From: Brevundimonas sp. UBA5866
Lineage (GTDB): Bacteria > Pseudomonadota > Alphaproteobacteria > Caulobacterales > Caulobacteraceae
Reading direction: 5' to 3'
DNA: 17,542 nucleotides
NCBI RefSeq assembly: GCF_002432125.1
Contig: NZ_DJFS01000074.1
Span: 50,769 to 68,310, forward strand
In this document: positions 5,254 through 13,225 of the stretch, one piece after another
Numbering within the stretch: position 1 is the first letter of the stretch
Layout: every line of letters starts with the position of its first letter
The notes under the pieces: model-generated
The model's database searches: none
Seen by the model: the letters and a program-made list of their open reading frames with translations, nothing else
What the model was told of the DNA's origin: nothing
Translations under genes and position numbers: made by a program

Positions 5254-7671
5254 TTAGAACTGGGTTGAAGTCGAGAAACGGAAGGTCTCGGTCTTGTCGT
5301 AGTCTTCCTTGGAAAGAACCTTGGACAGATCGAAGCGGATCGGACCCATCGGCGAACGCCAGTGGATGCTGACGCCAGCGGCGGCACGCAGAGCCAGTTC
5401 ATCAACGATCTTGTCGTTGCGCAGGCCTTGCGCGTTAACCAGGTAACGATCGTCCAACTGGCCCAGGGTGCCGACGTCGGCAAACAGGCTGGTCTTGATG
5501 CCGTACTGTTCGGGCAAACCGTTCGGAACCGTCAGTTCGATAGTACCGATCGCGTAGAAATTACCGCCAAGGGCGTCGGTCGTGGTCAGGTCACGTGGGC
5601 CCATACCGGCCGTCTCGAAGCCACGGAAACTCTGACCGCCCTTGAAGAAGCGGTCATTGATGCGGATCGAATCCCCGCTCCAACCGGTGATATAGCCGAC
5701 CGAGCCTTGGACACTGACGATCCAGTTCGGACGGATGCCATAGTAATAGGCACCGTCGATCTCGGTCTTCAGATAGTTCACATCGCCGCCGATACCGGCA
5801 AAGTCCTGACGTAGGGCTGCGGTCCAGCCACGCGTAGCGCGCAACGGATCGTTACGGCGGTCAACAAACAGTGTGTAGCCCGCCGACGAGTTCAGATAGG
5901 CACCGATCTGGTCACACAGGGCGGTCGAACCGAAGCCCGCCTGTGAACAGTAGTTGTTCGGTACCATCACCTCATCGTCCTTGATGAAGTAACGCAGGCT
6001 GAGGCGGGTGTAGTTGTTCAGCGGATAGGTCAGACGCAGACCCGCACCCGTGGAGCGATAGTCGTACGAAGAGTATTCGCTCAGATCCAGACGGGTGTGG
6101 AACAGGTCGAAACCGGCGGCCACATCGCGGCCCAGGAATTTGGGCTCGGTGAAGCGGAAGTCGATGTTCTGGCGGATCGAACCCCATTCGGCACGCGCCA
6201 CGATGTTCTGGCCACGACCGCGGAAGTTACGCTCGGTGATGCCCAGGTTCAGGGTGAAGCTGTCGAAGGAGCTGAAGCCGGCACCCACGGAAAGCTCACC
6301 AGTGGGCTGCTCCTCAACGGTGACGTTGACGATCGTGCGGTCAGGGGCCGAACCGCGGGTCTCCTCGATCTTCACGTCCTTGAAGAAGCCAAGGGCGCGC
6401 AGGTTGTTACGCGAACGCTCAATGAGGTTGCGGTTGAAGGCATCGCCCTCACCCAGCATCAACTCACGGCGGATAACCGAATCCAGCGTGCGGGTGTTGC
6501 CAACCACATTGATCCGCTGGACATAGACGCGCTCGCCCTCGCTGACGTTGAAGGTCACATCGACCTTGTCCGTTTCAGGATTGGCGCGGTACGACGGACG
6601 GATGTCCACGAAGGCGTAACCAGCCGAACCGGCAGCGAAGGTCAGGGCATCAACAGCCGACTCGATACGGTCGCTCTGGTACAGATCACCCGATCGGATC
6701 GGCAAAAGGCTGGTGAGGAAGTCTGCGTTCAGACGCTCGCTCTCGGTCACGACCTTCACCTCGCCGAAGGTGTATTTGTCACCCTCGTCTACGGTAATGG
6801 TGACGGCAAAGGCGCTGTTGTCCGGCTTCAGCTCGGCCACAGACGAGCGGATGGCGAAGTCGTAATAGCCACGGTTCGTGTAGAATTTACGCAGCTGCTC
6901 GCGGTCATAGTCCAGACGGTTCGGGTCGTAGTTGTCGTTCGAGGAGAACAGACGCCACCAACGCGAGGTCTGGGTCACCATCACTTCGCGCAGCTCGCTG
7001 TCCGAGAAGGCCCGGTTGCCCAGGAAGGTGATGCCCGAGATGCCACTTTCAGGGCCTTCGTCGATTTCGAAAACGACGTCCACACGGTTCTGCTCAAGCT
7101 GGACCAGGCGCGGGGTCACGGTTGCCGAGATACGACCTGCCAGACGGTAAAGCTCGACGATCTTGCCGACGTCTTCCTGAACGCGGGCGCGGGTATAGAT
7201 GCCGCGCGGATTGATAGAGACTTCGTCACGAAGCTTCTTTTCGGTGAGGGCCTTGTTACCCTCGAACGTCACCTGGTTGATGATCGGGTTTTCCACGACC
7301 TCGATGACCAGATCGCCGTTGGGCTGAAGACCCATCTGGACGTTGGCGAACAGGTTGGTGCGATACAGGGTACGGACTGCAACGTCGAAGGCCACCGGAT
7401 CGACCATGTCGCCCGGCTGGATCGGCAGATAGGACAGAACTGTCGTCTGATCGATACGCTGGTTACCGCGAACCAGAATACGGTTCACTTGGGCACGCTC
7501 GGGCTCGGCCACGACGACTTGCGGCGTCTGTGCAGCAGCGTCCTGTGCCGGTGCGGGAGCGGCTTCCTGAGCCAGCGACGGCGTAGCAAGGCCGGCGGCG
7601 ACCACAAGGGCGATACCACTCGGACCCAGAATGCGCGCGCGGAAAGAGGTTCGGTTCATCAGGTCGATCAT
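5254..7671 (-). CDS. bamA: outer membrane protein assembly factor BamA
   Basis: BamA is the Omp85 insertase that folds beta-barrels into the outer membrane. From ATG at 7671 it has 805 residues: a signal peptide (to about residue 35, ATPSLAQ), an Ala/Pro/Gln linker, five POTRA domains (roughly 61-128, 129-205, 211-296, 300-376, 383-454) and a 16-strand barrel (459-805). The L6 loop motif appears as SFRGF (681-685), and the chain ends in phenylalanine (STSTQF), the C-terminal signal of barrel proteins. Two cysteines (C575, C586) in one barrel loop may pair. The frame opens upstream to a GTG at 7704 overlapping rseP, but TAAGGA (7680-7685) sits 8 nt before the ATG at 7671, and the shorter start gives a more normal signal peptide. 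The Met at 7659 is a further alternative. Confidence 0.97.
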   Translation of the reverse strand: MIDLMNRTSFRARILGPSGIALVVAAGLATPSLAQEAAPAPAQDAAAQTPQVVVAEPERAQVNRILVRGNQRIDQTTVLSYLPIQPGDMVDPVAFDVAVRTLYRTNLFANVQMGLQPNGDLVIEVVENPIINQVTFEGNKALTEKKLRDEVSINPRGIYTRARVQEDVGKIVELYRLAGRISATVTPRLVQLEQNRVDVVFEIDEGPESGISGITFLGNRAFSDSELREVMVTQTSRWWRLFSSNDNYDPNRLDYDREQLRKFYTNRGYYDFAIRSSVAELKPDNSAFAVTITVDEGDKYTFGEVKVVTESERLNADFLTSLLPIRSGDLYQSDRIESAVDALTFAAGSAGYAFVDIRPSYRANPETDKVDVTFNVSEGERVYVQRINVVGNTRTLDSVIRRELMLGEGDAFNRNLIERSRNNLRALGFFKDVKIEETRGSAPDRTIVNVTVEEQPTGELSVGAGFSSFDSFTLNLGITERNFRGRGQNIVARAEWGSIRQNIDFRFTEPKFLGRDVAAGFDLFHTRLDLSEYSSYDYRSTGAGLRLTYPLNNYTRLSLRYFIKDDEVMVPNNYCSQAGFGSTALCDQIGAYLNSSAGYTLFVDRRNDPLRATRGWTAALRQDFAGIGGDVNYLKTEIDGAYYYGIRPNWIVSVQGSVGYITGWSGDSIRINDRFFKGGQSFRGFETAGMGPRDLTTTDALGGNFYAIGTIELTVPNGLPEQYGIKTSLFADVGTLGQLDDRYLVNAQGLRNDKIVDELALRAAAGVSIHWRSPMGPIRFDLSKVLSKEDYDKTETFRFSTSTQF

Positions 7672-7700
7672 TCGGGATGTCCTTAGGGGCAGGTCTCGAC

Positions 7701-8918
7701 TCACGCGACGAGCCCGCCAAGGAATTTAAAAAGGTTCAGCTTCTGCAGGTCGTTCCAAGTGGCGAACAACATCAAACAGGCCAACATGGCAAGTCCAACT
7801 CTGTAACCGGCAGCCTGAATACGGGCGTCCAAGGGGCGTCTAGCAATAGCTTCATAGGCATAGAACATCAGATGTCCCCCATCCAGAACGGGAATCGGCA
7901 AAAGATTTAAAAAGCCGATTCCGACCGAAAGTATGGCGGCAAACTGTGTCAGCGTCAGCAACAGGTTTAGCGTAGCCGCAACAGGATCGGGCGTTACCGA
8001 TACAGCGGCATTTGTAAGAGCGCCGGAAGCACGGGCAATGCCCAGAGGCCCGCTAAACTGATCTCCATTCTCGCGTCCCGCGAAAATGCGGCCGATATAT
8101 TTGAGTGTCGTCCCCAATATATCGCGGATTTCCTCGGCCCCCTTGCCGATTGCCGCGACCGGCGAATATCGGACATGGCGGACTTCATCCCGGTTCGAGC
8201 CCAGACCCAGGCCAATGCGGCCCATCGAGACGCGGCCACCGATCGGATCATCGACAACAGAGCGGACCGGCGTCGCGACGATAGCCACCACTTCCTGATT
8301 GCGCTCGACGGTGAAGTTCACCGGCGTGTCACTGGAAAGGGCTACGATACGAATGACTTCGGTGCTGTCCTCGATAGCACGGCCATTCACATGGGTGATC
8401 AGGTCGCCCTGCTGGAAACCGGCAGCGGCGGCGGGCGAACCTTCGGAAACGTCCATCACACGCGCAGGACGAAGAGGCACGCCGACAATCGAAAACAGCA
8501 GGGTAAAGATGAAAATCGCCAGCACGAAGTTGGCGAAAGGACCACCGGCGACGATCAAGGCGCGCTGCCAGATGGGTTTGAAATACATATAGTCGCGCTC
8601 TGCACCCTGCCCTTCGGCAGCGACAATACGCTGGCGCAACTCATCCAGACCTGCGCGGTCGGGAACACCCGTTTCGTCCAGATCACCGGCGAATTTCACA
8701 TAGCCGCCCAAGGGCAGCCAGCCGATGCGCCACTCCACGCCATGTTTGTCGGTACGCTGGAAGATGGCGCGTCCGAAACCGATAGCGAAACGATCGATCT
8801 TCACGCCAAAAGCGCGGGCCGTCAGGAAGTGACCCAGCTCGTGGATCGTGACCACGACGGTCAGGACCAGCAGGAACGGCACCACATAGGTCAGCAATTG
8901 GCCCAAAAAGCCGATCAT
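7701..8918 (-). CDS. rseP: RIP metalloprotease RseP (site-2 protease; MmpA in Caulobacter)
   Basis: This is an intramembrane zinc protease of the S2P family (M50B). It cuts membrane-anchored substrates after a first cleavage, typically an anti-sigma factor in envelope stress signalling; in Caulobacter the homologue MmpA also cleaves the polarity protein PodJ. The 405 residues show the zinc motif HELGH in the first membrane segment (H26, E27, H30), the conserved GGYVKFAGD loop (71-79), a membrane segment at 129-147, one periplasmic PDZ domain (about 150-215), the second active-site motif NLLPIPVLDGGHL with D346, and a last membrane segment at about 371-387. E. coli RseP has two PDZ domains and about 450 residues. 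GGAG (8924-8927) lies 5 nt before the ATG, and dxr ends 27 nt upstream. Confidence 0.95.
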   Translation of the reverse strand: MIGFLGQLLTYVVPFLLVLTVVVTIHELGHFLTARAFGVKIDRFAIGFGRAIFQRTDKHGVEWRIGWLPLGGYVKFAGDLDETGVPDRAGLDELRQRIVAAEGQGAERDYMYFKPIWQRALIVAGGPFANFVLAIFIFTLLFSIVGVPLRPARVMDVSEGSPAAAAGFQQGDLITHVNGRAIEDSTEVIRIVALSSDTPVNFTVERNQEVVAIVATPVRSVVDDPIGGRVSMGRIGLGLGSNRDEVRHVRYSPVAAIGKGAEEIRDILGTTLKYIGRIFAGRENGDQFSGPLGIARASGALTNAAVSVTPDPVAATLNLLLTLTQFAAILSVGIGFLNLLPIPVLDGGHLMFYAYEAIARRPLDARIQAAGYRVGLAMLACLMLFATWNDLQKLNLFKFLGGLVA

Positions 8919-8945
8919 CCGGTCTCCAGTCTCAAATCGCGGCGA

Positions 8946-10142
8946 TCAGGCCGCTTTATCAAGCGCCATGACGACGCCCTTGGCGATGTGTCGGGCCTGT
9001 CGATCGACTGCCAACGCGGCCTCTGCCGCATTTCCGCTGCCCATCACCAGTCCGTCTCCTGTCGCCTTTTCAAGGGTTTCGGCTATGACTGCGGCAATAT
9101 TTAGAAATGCCAACCGCCGGTCAAGGAAGGCGAAGGCTGCCACCTCGTTGGCGGCGTTGAAGACGATGGGGGCGACACCGCCGCTTTCCAGCGATTGCCG
9201 GGCCAAACCAAGAGCCGGAAAACGTTCCAGATCGGGGGCCTCGAACGTCAGGCGTCCCATAGATGCCAGATCCAGTTTGGGCGCAGGCCAGGGCATGCGT
9301 GTCGGCCACGCCAGCGCGCAGGCAATCGGCGTCTTCATGTCCGGCGGCCCCATCTGGGCCAGCGTCGAACCATCCACATACTCCACAAGGCTGTGGATAA
9401 TGGACTCGGGATGCACCACCACATCGATCTTCGATTGGGGCATGTCGAACAGATAGGCCGCTTCGATCAATTCGAGGCCCTTGTTCGCCATAGAGGCGCT
9501 GTCGACCGAAATCTTGGCACCCATTGACCAGTTTGGATGCGCGACGGCTTGCTCGGGCGTGATGCCGCGCATGCTCTCCAGCGGAGTACGCCGGAAAGGC
9601 CCGCCTGAAGCCGTCAGAACCAGTTTGGATACCTGCTCGGGCGCACCTTGGGGAAAGACCTGGAAAATAGCCGAATGTTCGGAATCGACAGGAATGATGC
9701 GACCGCCCGCCGACCTGACCCGTTCGATCAATGCCGGACCGCAGCATACAAGGCTCTCTTTGTTGGCAAGCGCCAGCGTGTTGCCCGTACCCGCCGCAGC
9801 CCATGCCGAACGTAGGCCAGCAGCACCGACGATAGAGGCCATGACCCAATCGACCGGACGGCTGGCCGCCTCGACGATGGCCTCGCCCCCTGCCCCGACT
9901 TCGATGCCGGTTCCAGACAGGGCGTCAGCCAGATCGGCACGTTTCGCCTCATTGGCGATGACCGCCAGCCGGGGTTTCCAGCGCCGGCACTGTTCCGCCA
10001 GCAGGGCCACATTGGACCCGCCCGTCAGAACCTCGACCTGAAACCTGCCGCTGCCGTTTTCCTCGGCCGCCGCCATCAGGTCGAGTGTCGACGTGCCAAC
10101 CGATCCGGTTGACCCCAGTACGCTGACGGTACGGCTAATCAC
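8946..10142 (-). CDS. dxr: 1-deoxy-D-xylulose 5-phosphate reductoisomerase
   Basis: Dxr (IspC) converts 1-deoxy-D-xylulose 5-phosphate to 2-C-methyl-D-erythritol 4-phosphate with NADPH, the committed step of the MEP isoprenoid pathway; undecaprenyl phosphate made by UppS draws on it. The 398 residues equal the E. coli length. Motifs: NADPH-binding GSTGSVGTSTLD (10-21), ANKESLVCCG (126-135), metal ligands in PVDSEHSAIFQ (D153, E155), TASGGPFR (177-184), HPNWSMGAKISVDSASMANKGLELIEA (202-228, with E224 as third metal ligand) and HPESIIHSLVEYVDGS (244-259). The open frame runs 52 codons further upstream inside cdsA, but conserved sequence begins at TVSVLGSTGS. I therefore place the start at GTG 10142, which overlaps the cdsA stop by 4 nt (GTGA). 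Confidence 0.96.
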   Translation of the reverse strand: MISRTVSVLGSTGSVGTSTLDLMAAAEENGSGRFQVEVLTGGSNVALLAEQCRRWKPRLAVIANEAKRADLADALSGTGIEVGAGGEAIVEAASRPVDWVMASIVGAAGLRSAWAAAGTGNTLALANKESLVCCGPALIERVRSAGGRIIPVDSEHSAIFQVFPQGAPEQVSKLVLTASGGPFRRTPLESMRGITPEQAVAHPNWSMGAKISVDSASMANKGLELIEAAYLFDMPQSKIDVVVHPESIIHSLVEYVDGSTLAQMGPPDMKTPIACALAWPTRMPWPAPKLDLASMGRLTFEAPDLERFPALGLARQSLESGGVAPIVFNAANEVAAFAFLDRRLAFLNIAAVIAETLEKATGDGLVMGSGNAAEAALAVDRQARHIAKGVVMALDKAA

Positions 10143-10957
10143 CCGTGGCCTCCGATGGTCAGCACGATCAAGCGACCGATAGCCACTACCACGACGGCAA
10201 ACATCAGACCATCCACGCGGTCCAGCAGGCCACCGTGGCCCGGGATGAGATTGCCGGCGTCCTTGACCCCGAAGCGGCGTTTGAGCGCCGATTCCCATAG
10301 GTCACCGCCCATAGTCGCCAGTGCCGCCGCAAGGCCCAGCACACCGCCCCAGACTGCGGTCAGTGCCCCCATGTCCAGCCATGCGGCCATGATGGCGCCC
10401 GTAAGCGAACCGGCCAGCAGGCCGCCGATAAAGCCCGACCAGGTTTTGTTGGGCGAAAAGCGCGGCCACAGCTTGGGCCCTCCGATGGCACTGCCAACCA
10501 GATAGGCCAGAATGTCTGCGGCCCATGCGACAGCAAAGACCAGAACCGTCCAGTAAAGACCTTGCGCAGCGTTCAGATCGCGCAGCCAGATCAACAGGAT
10601 GCAGGGCCAGCCGAGATAAAGGACGCCATAGGCCCCATCCAGCCCCTCACCGCCCCGGCGGTGCGAAATCAGCCCCGCCACGGCCGCGCCAAACACCAGC
10701 AGCACAAAAGCCAGCGACATCAGGCCGATATGGGCCGCGAACAAGGGCGCAACGACGCCACCGGCCACGGCGATTCCAACCGTGCGCCAGTCGCGTGGCT
10801 CGCTCATGCGCGCCCATTCAAGCGACAGCATGCAACCGGCCACCACGACCAACGCGGAGAACCAGATGCCACCACCCCAGATCGCCAGGACGGCGGCGGG
10901 TGCGAGAATGCCAGCCGAAGCGGCGCGAATGGCGATATCTTTGGGTTTGAGGGCCAT
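10139..10957 (-). CDS. cdsA: phosphatidate cytidylyltransferase (CDP-diacylglycerol synthase)
   Basis: CdsA makes CDP-diacylglycerol from CTP and phosphatidic acid at the inner membrane, the branch point to all bacterial phospholipids. The 272-aa protein is almost wholly hydrophobic, with about seven or eight predicted membrane segments. It carries the family motifs SPNKTWSGFIGG (168-179), GDLWESALKRRFGVKDAGNLIPGHGGLLDRVDGLM (218-252) and the acidic AWAADILAYLVG (144-155). The first Met gives a cytoplasmic N-terminus (MALKPKDIAIR) before the first hydrophobic segment. Its ATG shares one base with the uppS stop (TGATG), and its stop overlaps the dxr GTG, so translation of uppS, cdsA and dxr is probably coupled. 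Confidence 0.96.
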   Translation of the reverse strand: MALKPKDIAIRAASAGILAPAAVLAIWGGGIWFSALVVVAGCMLSLEWARMSEPRDWRTVGIAVAGGVVAPLFAAHIGLMSLAFVLLVFGAAVAGLISHRRGGEGLDGAYGVLYLGWPCILLIWLRDLNAAQGLYWTVLVFAVAWAADILAYLVGSAIGGPKLWPRFSPNKTWSGFIGGLLAGSLTGAIMAAWLDMGALTAVWGGVLGLAAALATMGGDLWESALKRRFGVKDAGNLIPGHGGLLDRVDGLMFAVVVVAIGRLIVLTIGGHG

Positions 10958-11715
10958 CAGATGACCGCTCTTTCGGCGGAAGGCGACACGGGACCCTCTA
11001 GAACCTCACGACCGCCGAATCTCCGTTCACGGCGGGAAAACTCTTCAATAGCGGCTTTCAGGGCCTCAGGGCCATAGTCTGGCCAAAGCACAGGCTGGAA
11101 CACCAGTTCGGCATAGGCACATTCCCACAGCAGGAAGTTCGAAAGCCGCTGCTCGCCGGAGGTGCGGATGATCAGATCGACCGGATCGGAGCCCGAGGTC
11201 GAAAGCTGGCCTCCGAACATCTCTTCATCGATGGTGAAGGCCCCCTTTTGGGCCGCGTGGTCAACAAGCGCCTGGGCCGCGTCTACCAGATCGGCACGTC
11301 CACCATAGTTGAAGGCCACCTGAAGCAGGAATTTGTCATTTCCTGCTGTCGTGGCTTCGGCCTGTTCGATCAGCTTGACGATGTCGGAAGGCACACCCTT
11401 ACGGCGGCCCAGGACACGGACGCGAACGCCCGCGTTATGAAGCTTCTTCAGATCCGATCCGATGAAGGTGCGGATAAGACCCATCAAATCCGCAACTTCA
11501 TCAGCAGGACGGCTCCAGTTTTCGGTCGAGAAACCGAAGACGGTCAGGCATTTGATGCCAAAGTCCGGAGCCGACTTGATGGTGCGGCGCAGCGCCTGGA
11601 CACCTTCACGGTGCCCCAGCGCGCGAGGCACACCCCTGCGCTCGGCCCACCGTCCGTTGCCGTCCATGATAATGGCCACGTGAAGTGGCTTGGCATTGGC
11701 GGTAGAGGCCGACAT
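10957..11715 (-). CDS. uppS: isoprenyl transferase (undecaprenyl diphosphate synthase)
   Basis: UppS extends farnesyl diphosphate with eight isopentenyl units in cis to undecaprenyl diphosphate, the lipid carrier for peptidoglycan and O-antigen building. The 252-aa cytoplasmic protein has all the cis-prenyltransferase signatures: IIMDGNGRWAERRG (15-28, with catalytic D18), ALGHREGVQAL (32-42), TVFGFSTENWSRP (58-70), FNYGGRADLVDA (135-146) and RTSGEQRLSNFLLWECAYAE (184-203). Two starts are possible: ATG at 11715, or TTG one codon earlier at 11718. AAGGA upstream is 10 nt from the ATG and 7 nt from the TTG. I keep the ATG. frr ends 38 nt upstream; cdsA overlaps by one base downstream. Confidence 0.96.
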   Translation of the reverse strand: MSASTANAKPLHVAIIMDGNGRWAERRGVPRALGHREGVQALRRTIKSAPDFGIKCLTVFGFSTENWSRPADEVADLMGLIRTFIGSDLKKLHNAGVRVRVLGRRKGVPSDIVKLIEQAEATTAGNDKFLLQVAFNYGGRADLVDAAQALVDHAAQKGAFTIDEEMFGGQLSTSGSDPVDLIIRTSGEQRLSNFLLWECAYAELVFQPVLWPDYGPEALKAAIEEFSRRERRFGGREVLEGPVSPSAERAVI

Positions 11716-11753
11716 CAAGCTATGGTCCTTGGCTTCTAAGGCTGAAATCGGCC

Positions 11754-12311
11754 TTAGACCTGCATGATCTCGATTTCTTTAGCCTTAAAGATCTCGTCGA
11801 TACGCTTCACAGCGGCGTCGGTGTCCTTCTGCACCTCGGCTTCCATCTTCTTTTGATCGTCCTGGCTGATTTCACCAGCCTTCTCGGCTTTCTTCAGCTC
11901 GTCATTGGCATCACGGCGCACGTTGCGGACGGCGATCTTCTTGTCTTCGGCGTATTTGCCGGCCAGCTTCACCAGCTCCTTGCGGCGCTCTTCGGTCAGC
12001 GGCGGGATCGGGATACGCAGGGTCTGGCCGTCAACGACCGGGTTCAGACCCAGACCGGCAGCGCGGATGGCCTTCTCGACCGAAACGACCATGCCCTTGT
12101 CCCAGACGCTGACCGAGATCATGCGCGGTTCCGGCACGGAAACGGCAGCCACGGCATTCAGCGGCGACAGCGAGCCATAGGCCTCGACCTGTACCGGATC
12201 GAGCAGGCCCGAGTTGGCGCGGCCGGTGCGCAGACCAGCATAGTCGTCCTTCAGCGCGTTGACCGACTTGTCCATGCGGTCGCGGTAAACTTTGAGATCA
12301 GGTTTCGCCAT
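11754..12311 (-). CDS. frr: ribosome recycling factor
   Basis: The ribosome recycling factor works with EF-G to split post-termination ribosomes. At 185 aa it matches the family length exactly. The N-terminal helix of the three-helix bundle includes MDKSVNALKDDYAGLRTGRANSGLLDPV (13-40), where the GLRTGRA signature is plain. Domain II follows with VEAYGSLSPLNAVAAVSVPEPRMISVSVWDK, and the C-terminal helices carry PPLTEERRKELVKLAGKYAEDKKIAVRNVRRDANDELKK. The ATG at 12311 lies 33 nt after pyrH, with AGGAT 8 nt upstream. It is the fourth gene of the rpsB-tsf-pyrH-frr block, an order common in bacteria. Confidence 0.98.
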   Translation of the reverse strand: MAKPDLKVYRDRMDKSVNALKDDYAGLRTGRANSGLLDPVQVEAYGSLSPLNAVAAVSVPEPRMISVSVWDKGMVVSVEKAIRAAGLGLNPVVDGQTLRIPIPPLTEERRKELVKLAGKYAEDKKIAVRNVRRDANDELKKAEKAGEISQDDQKKMEAEVQKDTDAAVKRIDEIFKAKEIEIMQV

Positions 12312-12344
12312 GAGGATAGATCCTAGAGGTCGTTCTTACCGGCC

Positions 12345-13082
12345 TTAAGCCGGTTTATTGGTGATAACGGTGAAGGTACCTTCGCCCGTCAGGGTTTTCA
12401 TCAGCGAGCCTTCTTCGCGGATGGAGAAGACAACAATCGGCACACCGCTGTCACGCATCAGAGCAATTGCCGAAGCATCCATCACGCGCAGATCCTTGGC
12501 CAGCACGTCCTGATAGGTCAGGGTGTCATAGCGGGTCGCGTTCGAATCCTTCTTCGGGTCAGCGGTATAGACGCCATCGACGCTGGTGCCCTTGAGCAAA
12601 GCGTCGCAGCCCATTTCCGCAGCGCGCAGAGCCGCGCCCGAATCCGTGGTGAAGAACGGCGCGCCCACGCCAGCGGCGAAAATCACCACACGGCCCTTTT
12701 CAAGGTGACGCAGGGCCTTGCGGCGGATGTACGGTTCGGCGATGGCGGCCATCGGGATGGCGCTCTGCACGCGGGTTTCGATACCGATTTTTTCAAGCGC
12801 GCCCTGCATGGCCAACGCGTTCATGATGGTAGCCAGCATGCCCATATAGTCGGCCTGGGCGCGGTCCATGCCCTCGGCGGCCTTGGACAGACCACGGAAG
12901 ATGTTGCCGCCACCGATGACCAGGCAGATCTCCACGCCCTGACGCGCGACGGCTGCGACGGCTGCGGCCACGGTATCCACGGTCTTGGTATCGATGCCAT
13001 AGGCTTGATCGCCCATCAGCACTTCACCCGAGACCTTCAGGAGAACACGCTTGTAACGGAAATCGGGAGTGGCGTCGGTCAT
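12345..13082 (-). CDS. pyrH: UMP kinase
   Basis: UMP kinase phosphorylates UMP to UDP, feeding pyrimidine nucleotides and the UDP-sugars used by the Lpx pathway downstream. It belongs to the amino-acid-kinase fold and is a hexamer regulated by GTP and UTP in studied bacteria. From ATG at 13082 it has 245 residues (E. coli 241). Motifs: YKRVLLKVSGEVLMG (10-24), VIGGGNIFRG (55-64), FAAGVGAPFFTTDSGAALRAAEMGCDALLKGTSVDGVYTADPKKD (135-179) and MDASAIALMRD (201-211). The frame opens 30 codons further upstream, but that stretch contains the intergenic hairpin and has no match to the usual N-terminus, so I take the third Met. No clear Shine-Dalgarno precedes it, which leaves the exact start less certain than the gene. 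Confidence 0.96.
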   Translation of the reverse strand: MTDATPDFRYKRVLLKVSGEVLMGDQAYGIDTKTVDTVAAAVAAVARQGVEICLVIGGGNIFRGLSKAAEGMDRAQADYMGMLATIMNALAMQGALEKIGIETRVQSAIPMAAIAEPYIRRKALRHLEKGRVVIFAAGVGAPFFTTDSGAALRAAEMGCDALLKGTSVDGVYTADPKKDSNATRYDTLTYQDVLAKDLRVMDASAIALMRDSGVPIVVFSIREEGSLMKTLTGEGTFTVITNKPA

Positions 13083-13225
13083 GCGGGTATCATCCGTAGA
13101 AACTGGGTCACGCATCCGCGCGAAAAAGGGAATCGGCGGATCCATATAAACGAAGGGCGCGCCGACCTTCAAAGCCGAACGCGCCCTTACTACTTTTTCT
13201 TCCCTGAACGGGAAGAATTTTTGGC
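13083..13225 (-). promoter_or_regulatory. tsf-pyrH spacer with two hairpins
   Basis: This 143-nt spacer is the longest gap inside the operon. Hairpin A has 9-bp arms AAGGGCGCG (13153-13161) and CGCGCCCTT (13180-13188) around an 18-nt loop that can pair further. Hairpin B has 8-bp arms TTCTTCCC (13197-13204) and GGGAAGAA (13210-13217) with a 5-nt loop, directly after the tsf stop. On the coding (-) strand A is followed by CGTTTATAT and B by an A-rich tract, so neither is a classical terminator for tsf, though A could cause partial termination. On the + strand B is followed by TTTTT (13218-13222) and A by ACTACTTTTTC. No convincing promoter motif was found. Confidence 0.5.

Noticed and set aside
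6097..7686. Long open frame of 529 codons on the + strand, opposite bamA
   Set aside because: It lies fully antisense to a clear bamA. In GC-rich DNA the strong third-position bias of a real gene keeps the opposite frame open. The translation has no domain, no hydrophobic pattern and no ribosome site that I can see.
7672..7704. GTG start for bamA overlapping the rseP stop by 4 nt
   Set aside because: The overlap resembles the lpx junctions, but TAAGGA stands 8 nt before ATG 7671 and nothing comparable precedes the GTG; the longer form would lengthen an already sufficient signal peptide.
10143..10298. N-terminal extension of dxr by 52 codons
   Set aside because: It overlaps cdsA in another frame and reads as Arg/Gly/Pro-rich noise; the family N-terminus starts at the GTG at 10142.
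12338..12354. Inverted repeat ACCGGC/GCCGGT over the pyrH stop codon as a terminator
   Set aside because: Only 6 bp, no T-tract on the coding strand, and frr starts 33 nt after the stop with no sign of a new promoter. Probably incidental.
13083..13172. N-terminal extension of pyrH by 30 codons
   Set aside because: It includes part of an intergenic hairpin and does not match known UMP kinase starts; ATG at 13082 gives the family length.
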